Shown piece by piece: positions 33,911 through 43,382 of a DNA stretch of 64,000 bases. Positions within the stretch are counted from its first letter, which is position 1. Every line of letters begins with the position of its first letter. The stretch is taken from the NCBI GenBank assembly GCA_964567745.1, contig CAZMNY010000025.1:1-64000 (forward strand). Reading direction: 5' to 3'. Origin of the DNA: CAZMNY01 sp964567745. GTDB taxonomy: Bacteria > Planctomycetota > Planctomycetia > Pirellulales > Pirellulaceae. The notes beneath the pieces were generated by a model. It ran no database searches. It had not been told where the DNA came from and saw nothing but the letters and a program-made list of their open reading frames with translations. The position numbers and the translations under genes are program-made.

Positions 33911-35134
33911 TTAGTTGTTTTCGAAGGGATCGTCACCGGCCGGCTTCTTGCCAAACGGATCATCACTGGAGGGCTTCTTGCCAAACGGATCATCACTGGA
34001 GGGCTTCTTGCCGAAGGGATCATCGCCTGCGGGCTTCTTGCCGAAGGGGTCGTCGCCGGGAGGCGTGTCGTTCTTGAACGGGTCGGCCGCGTCAGGCTTG
34101 TCGCCGCCGCCTGGAGCGAACGGGTCGCTACCGGGAGCTGACTTGAACGGGTCGGTCTTCGGCGCTCCGCCGGGTGCTCCTGGTCCGGGGCCAGGTGCTG
34201 CTCCGGGTAGTCCCGGGATTTGCGGCATCGTGGTCGGAATCTTCGGAGTTGCAATTTTCAAGAGGGCGCCAAACAAACTCTTCGCGCCGCCCTTCGTCGG
34301 TTTCACAGCGGCATCGGCTGCAGGCGCGGCTGAATCGGCTGCGGGCTTGGCCGGATCGGCGGGCGTGTTGAACGGATCGGCAACTGGCTTGGCTGGTTCA
34401 GCCGGCGTGTCGAACGGATCGGCCGCAGGCTTAGCGGGTGCGGCTGGCGTGTCGAACGGGTCGGCCGGCGCTTTTGCCGGCTCAGCCGGTTTGGGCGCGT
34501 CGAAAGGATCCGCAGCAGGCGTTGTTGGTTCGGCTGGTGCTGGAGTGTCTCCGGCAGGCGCTGGCGAATCGCCAGTTGGGGGCATTGGAGCTGGCGTGCC
34601 GTCGCCGAAAGGATCCGTCGCGTCGGCCGGCGCTTCGGCTGGCTTCGGCGGCGCTGCGGTCGGTTTGCTTGGGTCGACAAGCACTTCCTTTTCGGCAGCT
34701 TCGAGATTGCGGTACCGAGCTGCTTTTCGCTTTAGCGCTGCTCGCTTGAGATTGAGTTTCGCGTCGGCTCGTTGAGTTTCGATCGCCAAGCGAAGAGGAC
34801 CTTGCACTCGCTGCAACGTCTTGCCGATATCGTAGTGACGGTCAGGCGAAGAGACCTCCATCTCGGCGCCCTTCTTGAAGTCTGCTGCCGACTTCTTGGC
34901 TTCGCCAAGATTGGACTGCACCAGACCGCGAAAATAATAGGGCCGGGGGTCAGTCGATTCGGCTTCAATCGACTCGCTCAAGTAATTGAGCGCGGTTTCG
35001 AATTGAGCTGAATAATAAGCGTGAACACCTCGTCCATACAATTCTGCGGCAAGGTTGTCTTGCGCGCGGGAGGTGTTGGACATGAACATACAAACCAGGG
35101 CCAGCGCCGTGCCCATTACCGTTTTACGGTACAT
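33911..35134 (-). CDS. Secreted TPR protein with Pro/Ala-rich and 'DDPFGKKP' repeat tail
   Basis: 407 residues from the Met at 35134, supported by AAAGGAG upstream and a signal peptide (MYRKTVMGTALALVCMFMSNTSRAQ). Residues about 27-95 are tetratricopeptide-like (AAELYGRGVHAYYSAQFETAL, YYFRGLVQSNLGEAKKSAAD). The rest is low complexity: repeated ADPFDTPAxPAKP units, a Gly/Pro stretch PGAAPGPGPGAPGG, and four copies of a 10-residue FGKKPxxDDP unit at the end. DPF-type tails are common in planctomycete exported proteins. No enzymatic function is visible. It is probably a periplasmic or envelope protein binding other proteins. Confidence 0.85.
   Translation of the reverse strand: MYRKTVMGTALALVCMFMSNTSRAQDNLAAELYGRGVHAYYSAQFETALNYLSESIEAESTDPRPYYFRGLVQSNLGEAKKSAADFKKGAEMEVSSPDRHYDIGKTLQRVQGPLRLAIETQRADAKLNLKRAALKRKAARYRNLEAAEKEVLVDPSKPTAAPPKPAEAPADATDPFGDGTPAPMPPTGDSPAPAGDTPAPAEPTTPAADPFDAPKPAEPAKAPADPFDTPAAPAKPAADPFDTPAEPAKPVADPFNTPADPAKPAADSAAPAADAAVKPTKGGAKSLFGALLKIATPKIPTTMPQIPGLPGAAPGPGPGAPGGAPKTDPFKSAPGSDPFAPGGGDKPDAADPFKNDTPPGDDPFGKKPAGDDPFGKKPSSDDPFGKKPSSDDPFGKKPAGDDPFENN
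33930..34060. repeat. Four tandem 30-bp units inside the TPR gene
   Basis: On the plus strand the unit GGCTTCTTGCCAAACGGATC followed by ATCACTGGAG repeats with few changes. The two central copies are identical. Each encodes FGKKPxxDDP on the minus strand. Confidence 0.9.
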
Positions 35135-35294
35135 CGGAATTCGCTCCTTTTCGCGTCCCGAATAATGGAAACGAAACGACACAACAGAGGCCGTTCCAGA
35201 CGTTTATCGTAATTCGCCCCTGCCGAATGGGCAAGCAGAAACGTATGCCGAGTTGCAAAGATCTTCGCCGACAAACCCGAAAAAACCAGTCAAA

Positions 35295-36995
35295 TCAGCT
35301 GGTAGCGCGGCGTTGTCTGAGCCATCCCGTTGCAGCGAGCAAGACCGAGATCAGCAGGCAAACGGCCCAGGCGATGTCACCTGTCTGGCAATAAAAAGTC
35401 TGCTCGACGCGAGCCGGGGCGACTCGATCGACAACAAAGCCGGCCGTCCGCCGCTCGAGCCGGTGTTTCGCTCGCCCGCAATCGTCCAGCCAGGCTGTGA
35501 TCCCCGTGTTGGCTGAGACGAGGACTTGTCGACGCAACTCCACGGCTCGAAAGACGTTGCAGGCATAATGCAGATCGAGGATGGACGATCCCCAGAACCA
35601 GCCGTCGTTGGTCAGGTTAAGCAGCACATCCGGCGGATCGCCGTCCTCCGCCAGTTCAAGGAACTGCCCCCGAATCAAGTGCGGAACGGTCGATTCAAAG
35701 CAGACATTCGGGGAAAACACGACGCCGCCCAGGTGGAAAGCCAACGGCGAATCCCCGGCCGTCAGTCCGCGTCCCAAAGGAGTCCAAGAGTAAATCCAAG
35801 GGAATTGGTCGGCCACTGGGACGTATTCACCAAACATCACTCGGTGATTCTTGAAGTAGCGCTCCTGAGTTTCGCCCTGCGGATTCATGAGCAGAGCCGT
35901 GTTGAGCGATTCTGGCGGATGATCGCCGTACCTCAACGACGTGGTTCCCACGAGCTGCCAAGTGGTGGGCGGATCGTTGGCGACGATCTGTCCGTGACCA
36001 TGGACCGCCTCGGCCGTGCGCAATCGATGACGCTGATAATCGTCGGTCCGCGCCGAAAGCGCTTCGCTCAATTGTTCCGGAGTCATCTCGAGACCGGCGG
36101 GAGCACGCGGCGGCCCGTCGACGATCACATCTCGCTTGTTCGCCGAAAAAGTCGACTCGGGCCAGACGACAAGTCGAACGTTGGGATGCTCTCGCTTCGC
36201 TTTCATGGCCTGGCCGAGACACTGTTCGAACAGATCGATGTTACGTTGCAGGTTGGCCTCAAAGACGACATCTTGATCGCTTTGAAGCAAGCAAACTTGG
36301 AGCCCTTCGTCGCGCTGGTCTGCCGGCAAGTCTTTCAGACAATTGGTGCCGTACAGCCAGGATCCGCCGAGTGCGATAGTCAAGGGGATCGCGGGCCAAG
36401 GCTTCCAGGTCGAATCGTCGGCGACCGCGGGACAACGCGCGATGCTCGAAGCGACAACCATCACGACGAAGCTCACTCCATACGCTCCGCAGATGCCCGC
36501 AATTTGAATGATCGCCGGCCAAGCGACTAAGGGGTGGCTTACCATGCCGATCGAAAAGCCCGTCGCAAAAAAACCTCGCATGTATTCCAATCCGACCCAA
36601 ACGACCGGCGCGACAATGATCAGAGGTAACTTGCGTTTGATGACGCCTTCCCGCCCAACGGCGACAAAGATCGGCACGTAGCTGGCGGCATAGAACGAAA
36701 GTGCAATCCAGCCGAAATAGAGAACCCAGTGAGGCAGTCGAATGCCTTGAAGCAAGACGAGCCAACCGATTGCGGCGCCGAGCCAGATCCAACGATATGG
36801 TCGGGGACCAGCGAGCTTCGGCTGTCTGATCAACCAGACCCAGGGTACAGGAGCGACAAAGGCGAGCGGCCAAAGACCGCAAGGAGGAAAAGAGAGCCAG
36901 AGGAGCAGACCGCCGGCAAGCGCGCACCAAAATGGAGAGTATCGCCAACCCCATTTCGTCTTGTCATCCTGACTCGCCGCTCGATCTGGCAACAT
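35295..36995 (-). CDS. lnt: Apolipoprotein N-acyltransferase Lnt
   Basis: A 566-residue inner-membrane enzyme that adds the third acyl chain to lipoproteins. The N-terminal half has about six membrane helices (LAGGLLLWLSFPPCGLWPLAF at the start). The periplasmic nitrilase-like domain follows with the Glu-Lys-Cys triad: Glu280 in VVWPESTFS, Lys382 in YFKNHRVMFGEYVP, and Cys432 in NVCFESTVPH. A last helix closes the protein (AVCLLISVLLAATGWL). Its presence fits a cell with outer-membrane lipoproteins. It starts 9 bases after serS on the same strand, so the two are co-transcribed. Confidence 0.95.
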   Translation of the reverse strand: MLPDRAASQDDKTKWGWRYSPFWCALAGGLLLWLSFPPCGLWPLAFVAPVPWVWLIRQPKLAGPRPYRWIWLGAAIGWLVLLQGIRLPHWVLYFGWIALSFYAASYVPIFVAVGREGVIKRKLPLIIVAPVVWVGLEYMRGFFATGFSIGMVSHPLVAWPAIIQIAGICGAYGVSFVVMVVASSIARCPAVADDSTWKPWPAIPLTIALGGSWLYGTNCLKDLPADQRDEGLQVCLLQSDQDVVFEANLQRNIDLFEQCLGQAMKAKREHPNVRLVVWPESTFSANKRDVIVDGPPRAPAGLEMTPEQLSEALSARTDDYQRHRLRTAEAVHGHGQIVANDPPTTWQLVGTTSLRYGDHPPESLNTALLMNPQGETQERYFKNHRVMFGEYVPVADQFPWIYSWTPLGRGLTAGDSPLAFHLGGVVFSPNVCFESTVPHLIRGQFLELAEDGDPPDVLLNLTNDGWFWGSSILDLHYACNVFRAVELRRQVLVSANTGITAWLDDCGRAKHRLERRTAGFVVDRVAPARVEQTFYCQTGDIAWAVCLLISVLLAATGWLRQRRATS

Positions 36996-37004
36996 CGAGT
37001 TCCT

Positions 37005-38294
37005 TTACGATTCGGGCGCCGTCATCGTGGCTTTGCCCATCGCGGTTTGCAGAACTTCGGGCACGGCGATCGTTCCGTCCGCCTGCTGATAATTTTCCAT
37101 TACCGCAATCAGTGCTCGGCTGATCGCGATCGCTGTGCCGTTGAGCGTGTGAAGGAAATGGGTCCCCTTCTCGCCTTTGGTCTTGTAGCGAGCGTTTAGT
37201 CGGCGAGCTTGATAGTCGGTGCAATTCGACGTGCTCGTCACTTCGCCATACTCGCCGTTTTCACCGCGGCCGGGCATCCAAGCCTCCAGGTCATACTTGC
37301 GATAGGCGGGTCCTCCCAGGTCGCCCGTCGCCGTATCGACAACGCGATAGGGTAGGCCCAATCCATCGAACAGCTCGCATTCTAACTTGCAGAACTCTTC
37401 CAATATTGCCTCGCTCTGATCTGGCAATGTGAATGCGAACATTTCAATTTTGCTGAACTGGTGAACTCGGTAGAGTCCTCGCGATGCGCGTCCGGCCGCG
37501 CCGGCTTCGGTTCGAAAGCAGTGACTCAATCCGCACATCTTGACCGGCAGCTTTTCGGCGTTGAGCACCACGCCGGCCATGAGTCCGCCTAAAGTGATCT
37601 CGGCCGTTGCGACCAGATTGAGGTTGGAATTCTCGATGCTGTAGATCTGTGTCTCTGGCCCGCGAGGGATATAGCCCGTTCCGGCCAGGATCTCGGATTG
37701 GGCGAGGTCCGGCGTGATGACGGGAGTGAATCCGGCTTGAACCAGTTTCCCAACAGCGTATTGCTGCAGCGCCAATTCCAGCAGGACCGCGTCGTTGCGG
37801 AGAAAGTAGAAGCCGTTGCCGGCCACGCGAGCGCCGCCTTCAAAGTCAATCATGTCGAGCGATTCGCCGAGCTCGACGTGGTCCTTCGCTGGGAAGTCGA
37901 ACGAGCGAGGTTCATGAGCGCCGCGTCGGATTTCTAGATTCGCTTTGTCATCTTTGCCGATCGGAGCGTCGGGGTGCGACATGTTGGGAATGCAGGATTG
38001 TAGGTCGCAAACCTGCGAATCCAAATCGTCGTGTTCCTTCTGAGCTTCATCTTTCTTGTTGTTGAGTTCGCGCGCCGCCGTGATTCGCCCTTGACGTTTC
38101 TCGGCGTCCTTTTCTTTCCCGATCTGTTTGGCCGCGTCGTTGGCTTGCCGATTCCATTCTTGCACCTCTTGCAATTTGTCTCGTCGATTGGTTTCCAGTT
38201 CGACGAGCTTGTCGACGTCCGCCGAGGCACCTCGATTGAGGCAGTTCTGCTTTACGAGTTCGGCATTGTCGAGAATGTACTTTCGGTCGAGCAT
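37005..38294 (-). CDS. serS: Seryl-tRNA synthetase
   Basis: A 429-residue class II synthetase of normal length. The N-terminal coiled-coil arm that holds the tRNA long variable arm spans about residues 30-100 (charged, Lys/Glu-rich). The catalytic core shows VTSTSNCTDYQARRLNARYK (motif 3 region approach), LSHCFRTEAGAAGRASRGLYRVHQF (motif 2) and FLHTLNGTAIAISRALIAVMENYQ (motif 3). It attaches serine to tRNA-Ser and tRNA-Sec. It heads a probable serS-lnt transcript. Confidence 0.97.
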   Translation of the reverse strand: MLDRKYILDNAELVKQNCLNRGASADVDKLVELETNRRDKLQEVQEWNRQANDAAKQIGKEKDAEKRQGRITAARELNNKKDEAQKEHDDLDSQVCDLQSCIPNMSHPDAPIGKDDKANLEIRRGAHEPRSFDFPAKDHVELGESLDMIDFEGGARVAGNGFYFLRNDAVLLELALQQYAVGKLVQAGFTPVITPDLAQSEILAGTGYIPRGPETQIYSIENSNLNLVATAEITLGGLMAGVVLNAEKLPVKMCGLSHCFRTEAGAAGRASRGLYRVHQFSKIEMFAFTLPDQSEAILEEFCKLECELFDGLGLPYRVVDTATGDLGGPAYRKYDLEAWMPGRGENGEYGEVTSTSNCTDYQARRLNARYKTKGEKGTHFLHTLNGTAIAISRALIAVMENYQQADGTIAVPEVLQTAMGKATMTAPES

Positions 38295-38439
38295 TGGGTT
38301 TCCGGTGCAGTGGCTAATCGAGTTTGTTTTCTAGAACGCGGTGGTTTGGAGTCAAACGACGCTTCGGCGCTAGCGACAGGCGAAACCGCCTCACGGCCGG
38401 CGCATGCCTGGCTTCAAAGCGAGCCATCATCCAAGTCGT

Positions 38440-39816
38440 TCATGACGCGGGCTGGATGCGAGCCATCTCGCGCCACAGGGATGCGCTCGATTTGATGCCG
38501 CGATGAAAATCGCCCAGCGAGAACTTTTCGTTGGGGCTGTGAGTGTTGTCGTCGTCCAGTCCCCAGCCGAGCAACAACGAGTCGGCGTTCAAGTGATGAC
38601 TCATTTCCGTAACGATAGGAATCGAGCCGCCTTCGCGAATCAGCACGGGGCGTTTGCCAAAGCCAACTTCGATCGCATTGGCGGCCGCCGAAATAAACGG
38701 ACTGTCCAGCGAAGCCAAAAAGCCCGGGGCGCTCTGCATTTCGATCAACTCCATTTCGATTCCGGCCGGTTTGAGGGATTCGAGCAGGGTCGTCAACGAG
38801 GCGGTAATTTTCGCGGGATCTTGATTTGGCACAAGCCGAAAACTGAACTTCGCTCCCGCCTTCGCCGGCAGAACCGTCTTACCGCCCTCGCCTTGGTAAC
38901 CGCCCCAAATTCCGTTGACGTCGTACGTGGGCCTGACCCATCTTCGCTCCAACGTCGAATAACCTTTCTCGCCGTGCATCCCCTTCACACCGACCTGATT
39001 CATGAACGCCTCATCTTGAAACGGCAACGCGGCGAATTGCTCACGCTCATCGTCTCGCAGCGGGGCCACATCGTCATAGAAGCCAGGGACCAAGACACGG
39101 CCGTCGTCGTCCACGAGCCCGGACAGCATTTTGGCCAAGGCGTTGACCGGATTCGAGACCGCGCCGCCAAACGTGCCTGAGTGCAGGTCCTGCTTGGGGC
39201 CGACAAGATTCAATTCGTAATAGGCAATCCCGCGTAAGCCGTATGTAATGGCAGGCTGACCCTTAGCGAATTGCGACGTGTCGCTGATGACAATCACATC
39301 GCAAGCCAACAGGTCTTTCGACGACTCGAGGAACGGATAGAAACTCTCGCTGCCGCACTCCTCTTCGCCCTCGATGACGAACTTCAACTGAAGAGGCAGT
39401 TTGCCATCGTTCTCCATCAGCGCTTTGGCGGCGAAGACATGGGTCAACATCTGGCCCTTGTCGTCTGTCGCGCCGCGAGCATACACATTGCCGTCGCGGC
39501 GAGTCGGTTCGAAGGGCGGAGAGATCCATTCGTCGAGCGGATCCGGCGGTTGGACGTCGTAATGGCCGTAGACCAAAGCGGTCGGCACCCCTTCAACGGC
39601 CGGCGACTCGGCGTAAATAATCGGATGCCCTTCGGTCTCGACAAGCTCGGTCTTTAAGCCCATCGACTTGAATTGGTCAGCGACCCATTGGCCCGCTGTG
39701 GCCACATCGCCGGCGTACTGACTGTCCGTGCTGACACTCGGAATACGCAACAGCTCACACAACTGGTCCTCGAAAGACTCTCGGTTGGCTTGTAAGTACT
39801 CGTCCAGGCTGGCCAT
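38440..39816 (-). CDS. M20-family dipeptidase
   Basis: A 458-residue metallopeptidase of the M20/ArgE/CNDP dipeptidase group. Metal ligands are seen in YGHYDVQPPDP (His and following Asp), ARGATDDKGQ (bridging Asp), EGEEECGS (Glu general base and ligand) and the C-terminal REGGSIPIV. The dimerisation domain lies between about residues 195 and 320. It hydrolyses small peptides in the cytoplasm, since no signal peptide is present. It is 145 bases upstream of serS on the same strand, possibly with its own transcript. Confidence 0.93.
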   Translation of the reverse strand: MASLDEYLQANRESFEDQLCELLRIPSVSTDSQYAGDVATAGQWVADQFKSMGLKTELVETEGHPIIYAESPAVEGVPTALVYGHYDVQPPDPLDEWISPPFEPTRRDGNVYARGATDDKGQMLTHVFAAKALMENDGKLPLQLKFVIEGEEECGSESFYPFLESSKDLLACDVIVISDTSQFAKGQPAITYGLRGIAYYELNLVGPKQDLHSGTFGGAVSNPVNALAKMLSGLVDDDGRVLVPGFYDDVAPLRDDEREQFAALPFQDEAFMNQVGVKGMHGEKGYSTLERRWVRPTYDVNGIWGGYQGEGGKTVLPAKAGAKFSFRLVPNQDPAKITASLTTLLESLKPAGIEMELIEMQSAPGFLASLDSPFISAAANAIEVGFGKRPVLIREGGSIPIVTEMSHHLNADSLLLGWGLDDDNTHSPNEKFSLGDFHRGIKSSASLWREMARIQPAS

Positions 39817-40032
39817 GGCTTACGTGCTCTCTATTCTGGCTTGCTGCGATAAATTGCTCGATTCCTGCTCGGCGGATCGCTACAATATACCGACGGTCGG
39901 CCAACTGGACCATTGGAGAGTCCGCTGGCCTAGCCGCCTTCAACCGTGCGACGGGCATTCCTTGTCGAAGCCGAAATGGTCGCAAATCCTCATTTGATTC
40001 ACGAACGACGGCAAACTCAAAGGAGTTAGATT

Positions 40033-40386
40033 TTGTCGACGAAAAGTATTGCTGCGGTGGCCGAGCCCGAGCTCGACAAAGCTGAACTCGATGACCCGCA
40101 AGCCGGTCGGCCCAAAAGGCAGCCGCCCTACAACGTTATTCTTTGGGATGACGACGATCACACTTACGACTATGTGATCAAGATGATGAGGAAGCTCTTC
40201 GGGCACACGCTTGAACGCGGCGTCGAGATTGCCGTGGAAGTCGATACCGGCGGCCGAGCAATCTGCCTCACCACCACTCGCGAGCACGCTGAGCTCAAAC
40301 GGGATCAGATTCACGCCTTCGGGAAAGATCCCCAATCAAGCCGCTGCGCAGGTTCTATGTCATCCACCATCGAGCCCATTCGTTAG
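40033..40386 (+). CDS. clpS: ATP-dependent Clp protease adaptor ClpS
   Basis: A 117-residue adaptor that delivers N-degron substrates to ClpAP. The core YNVILWDDDDHTYDYVIKMM matches the ClpS fold with its N-degron pocket residues. EVDTGGRAICLTTTREHAEL is the second half. The start is TTG at 40033, with AGGAG seven bases before it (40021-40025). An N-terminal extension of about 30 residues precedes the core. No clpA or aat gene is adjacent. An unrelated mtaB gene follows 376 bases later. Confidence 0.93.
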   Translation: MSTKSIAAVAEPELDKAELDDPQAGRPKRQPPYNVILWDDDDHTYDYVIKMMRKLFGHTLERGVEIAVEVDTGGRAICLTTTREHAELKRDQIHAFGKDPQSSRCAGSMSSTIEPIR

Positions 40387-40762
40387 CGACCTCTTGCTCT
40401 TGAACTGCGGCGATCTGGGTCGACGTTTCGACTTGCGATTTCGCGATCTAGGCTCGTGAATCTTGCCGGCCGGTTGTGCTTCCCCTGGGCTGTTATGCCG
40501 CGCCCCTTCGGGCCAACGATTCACCAAACGGCGGACAAGAGCTGGACGATCTTCAAGCGTCGGGTTTGAGGCAGCTCGTGGTTTCTGCCCGCTCACGTGT
40601 CGGGCGGCTCGTTGATTGTTTTCTCGCGAATCGGCGGGGGCTGATCTCGAGATGGGGCGGCGTTGCCTGGGGGGGACTAAGTTGACTGAGCGGTGTATGA
40701 TGGGCGGCTTGCGCCACAATCCACATCGGCCAACTCCACCTCGACTTTGTTCACTAGTCTGC
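40387..40762. other. Intergenic region with a dispersed repeat
   Basis: No gene recognised. CCCCTTCGGGCCAACGATTC followed by ACCAAACGGCG and AGCTGGACGATC (40503-40551) closely resembles 44650-44716, so it is one copy of a dispersed repeat. Confidence 0.6.
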
Positions 40763-42040
40763 ATGTCTCCCAAAATCAAAACGCTGACACTTGGCTGCAA
40801 GGTCAATCAGTACGAGACTCAGTATGTCCGAGAGGGACTGCAGGGAATTGGCTACGTTGACGCGTCGCCGAGCGAGCCGGCCGACTTCTGCGTGATCAAC
40901 ACCTGCACGGTCACGAACGAAGGTGATTCGAAGAGCCGACAAGCGATTCGCAGGATGGCCCGCGAGAATCCGGCGGCTCGAATTCTCGTTATGGGTTGCT
41001 ATGCGACGCGAGCTCCCGAGGAAGTAAAGCAGCTTCCCGGCGTAGCCGAAGTCGTGACGGACAAGCGCGAGCTGCCGGACTTGCTAGGCCGTTTTGGCGT
41101 TGTCGATATTCCGACGGGCATCTCTCAATTCGGCAATCGCAGCCGAGCCTACGTGAAGGTGCAAGACGGCTGTTTGCTCCGTTGCAGTTACTGCATCATT
41201 CCCAAAGTTCGGCCTCAGCTGACGAGCCGACCGGTGGACCATATTCTCGACGAAGTGCGACGGCTGGTTGATAACGGCTACCGCGAAATCGTCTTGACCG
41301 GCGTCCACTTGGGGCATTACGGCGTCGACTGGAATTGGAATCGTCCCAAGGAACAGTGGGTCCGTCTCTCGTCGCTCGTGAAGCAGATTGTCGAGCTCGA
41401 CGGCGACTTTCGCATTCGCCTCTCGAGCATCGAAGCGACTGAGGTGACGCGCGAGCTAATCGCAGTGATGGCCGATCATCAAGACAAGATCTGCCCGCAC
41501 TTGCACATCTGTTTGCAGAGCGGTTCGAACACGGTCTTGAGACGAATGCGTCGGCGTTGGGGAGTGCAAACGTTTCTCAACCGCTGTCGACTTGTTCGCG
41601 AACAGCTTGCTGAGCCCGCTTTGACGACGGATGTGATAGTCGGGTTCCCAGGCGAGACGGATCAGGAATTCGAAGAGACTTGCGAGACCGTGCGTCAGGT
41701 CGGTTTTTCGAAGATCCACATCTTCCCCTTCAGCGCCAGACGCACTACGCCTGCCGCTGAAATGGCGGACCAACTTCCCAAACGAATTAAGAGCGAGCGC
41801 GGCCGACAGCTTGGCGAAATCGAGTCGGAGATGCGCGAACATTTCTTTCGCAGCTTGATTGGCCGTTCGCTTCGCGTGTTGGTCGAAGCGGAGCTTGAGG
41901 GCCAAGCGAAGACCGTAGTGGGAACATCGTGCCGCTACGCACCGATTGAGTTGCCTGGCGAGTCAGCCGATGTCGGACGACTTGTGGACGTGGTCCCCAG
42001 CGACTATCGCGATGGCCGTCTTGTTGCCTCGCGAGCTTAA
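40763..42040 (+). CDS. mtaB: tRNA t6A37 methylthiotransferase MtaB
   Basis: A 425-residue radical SAM methylthiotransferase converting t6A37 to ms2t6A37 in tRNA. The N-terminal UPF0004 domain has three Cys ligands (LGCKVNQYE, INTCTVTNEGD, VMGCYATRAP). The radical SAM cluster CxxxCxxC is in QDGCLLRCSYCIIPK, and a TRAM-like end reaches the C-terminus. The frame runs 49 codons further upstream, but MSPKIKTLTLGCKVNQYE is the canonical start. The short KVNQYE form and the size fit MtaB more than MiaB or RimO. Confidence 0.92.
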   Translation: MSPKIKTLTLGCKVNQYETQYVREGLQGIGYVDASPSEPADFCVINTCTVTNEGDSKSRQAIRRMARENPAARILVMGCYATRAPEEVKQLPGVAEVVTDKRELPDLLGRFGVVDIPTGISQFGNRSRAYVKVQDGCLLRCSYCIIPKVRPQLTSRPVDHILDEVRRLVDNGYREIVLTGVHLGHYGVDWNWNRPKEQWVRLSSLVKQIVELDGDFRIRLSSIEATEVTRELIAVMADHQDKICPHLHICLQSGSNTVLRRMRRRWGVQTFLNRCRLVREQLAEPALTTDVIVGFPGETDQEFEETCETVRQVGFSKIHIFPFSARRTTPAAEMADQLPKRIKSERGRQLGEIESEMREHFFRSLIGRSLRVLVEAELEGQAKTVVGTSCRYAPIELPGESADVGRLVDVVPSDYRDGRLVASRA

Positions 42041-42054
42041 TCCGCTAATCGCGG

Positions 42055-43179
42055 TTATCGCAGGAATCCGAACGCGCCGCTCTGTCTGTAGTCTCTGGCG
42101 ATCGATGCTTTGGGTACTTCGATCGGCATTGGCTGAACGTCGAACGGAACTCCGCCGAGCGACCGTTGTACGAGACCAACTTTGCCGCCGCGGATTTGCT
42201 GCCGGTCGGCGCCGAATTGGTTCATGATTTGGAACACGGCGGGTAACAGTTCGGTATGACCGTCGGGCATAACGTCGCCGATGCGGTTAAAGGCACCGAT
42301 CGTGACGATACTCTCATGTCGATCGTGAAACTCAAACGCGTCCATGCCTTTGGATCGCAATTGCATCGTCAGCCTGTGAGCTTTATCGGCCGCTCGATCG
42401 AGCTTATCCGTCGCGGTCGCGCTGACCAGCAGCGTGCTCGATAAGGACGAAGCGCCGCGGAACGAAGCGACTTTGACCGTGAAGCGGCCCTTGTTCTTGA
42501 GCAGACTGTGCTCGATGTCTTTGTTCAGCGAATAGACGAAAGAGTCCATTCCCTTCGGGTTGAAATACTCTTTCGGCAGCAACGGGTTTTTCGTCAGGAA
42601 TGCAGCGACCATCGGCCCGCGTCGCCTGCGATCGTCGCTGGAATGATACTCTCGCTGGAGCTCGCGAAGTTTGGCGAGGTTTTGAGCGGTCCCGGTTTCC
42701 TTGCCGATCTCGAGGCTCTTCGGCCAAGCGTATTTGAGCTTCTGCAAGACGCGAGTGACCTCGGCATCCTTATCCGAAGGGAAATTGCCTACCATAACGA
42801 CGTACTGGCGGCTGATGCCGTGCCGGCGGTACTTCATCTTGGGCGGCAGTCGAGTTCCTTTCGCAAAGCCTTTGCCTTCCAAAGTTTCGTTGAAGTCGAA
42901 ACCGCGTTGGTGCAAGTAGGCCTGCAAGTTGTATCGCGTGCGGAGTTCCTTCAGAAGTTCCTTCGCCTGCGGTAGTCCCCGAGGCCCAGAGAAACTTGCC
43001 GCGAGAATCATCCAAGGTCCATTGCCTTGATGGACCCAGTAATCCTTCTTGGGGTCGTACTCGACGCGAGCTTCAAACGGAATCAGACTGCGCCAATTCG
43101 GTCCCGCAAAAGCGTGTGCCGCAAATAGACCGGCAATGAGCGATCCCAGCACGACAATCCAGTTTAGTTTGCGGTTCAT
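42055..43179 (-). CDS. Secreted protein with SPOR-like repeats
   Basis: A 374-residue protein with a signal peptide (MNRKLNWIVVLGSLIAGLFAAHAFA-GP). I do not know a named family, but three segments have the SPOR-type pattern of a beta strand, helix and beta strand. These are GPWMILAASFSG...AKELLKELRTRY (about 53-90), RQYVVMVGNFPSDKDAEVTRVL (about 125-150), and GRFTVKVASFRG...LRSKGMDAFEFH (about 235-290) with IVTIGAF after it. SPOR domains bind denuded peptidoglycan glycan strands. It converges with mtaB 14 bases away and has its own promoter near 43200. Confidence 0.7.
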   Translation of the reverse strand: MNRKLNWIVVLGSLIAGLFAAHAFAGPNWRSLIPFEARVEYDPKKDYWVHQGNGPWMILAASFSGPRGLPQAKELLKELRTRYNLQAYLHQRGFDFNETLEGKGFAKGTRLPPKMKYRRHGISRQYVVMVGNFPSDKDAEVTRVLQKLKYAWPKSLEIGKETGTAQNLAKLRELQREYHSSDDRRRRGPMVAAFLTKNPLLPKEYFNPKGMDSFVYSLNKDIEHSLLKNKGRFTVKVASFRGASSLSSTLLVSATATDKLDRAADKAHRLTMQLRSKGMDAFEFHDRHESIVTIGAFNRIGDVMPDGHTELLPAVFQIMNQFGADRQQIRGGKVGLVQRSLGGVPFDVQPMPIEVPKASIARDYRQSGAFGFLR

Positions 43180-43382
43180 GTTCGAAACTCCTCATCCCAT
43201 TCTTCGGACCCATTCAAACGTTGGGGCGGGAGAGTATCAAACCGGCTTCACCGCCGCTAGGCCGAATTTGAGTCCGCTTGTCGGCGCCTAATGGCCGCTG
43301 CCCGCGTAGAGGAATTTGCCGTACAACATACCTGCAACCATCGAGCTCGCTGTTGAGCCGATGTCTGCTGAAGGAGACCTCA

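Noticed and set aside
33930..34060. CRISPR-like spacing of 30-bp repeats
   Set aside because: Units are directly adjacent without spacers and are in frame with a protein repeat.
33915..34775. Plus-strand Gly/Ser/Ala-rich 286-residue frame
   Set aside because: It is the antisense of the DPF/FGKKP repeats. The minus-strand gene has a signal peptide, ribosome binding site and terminator.
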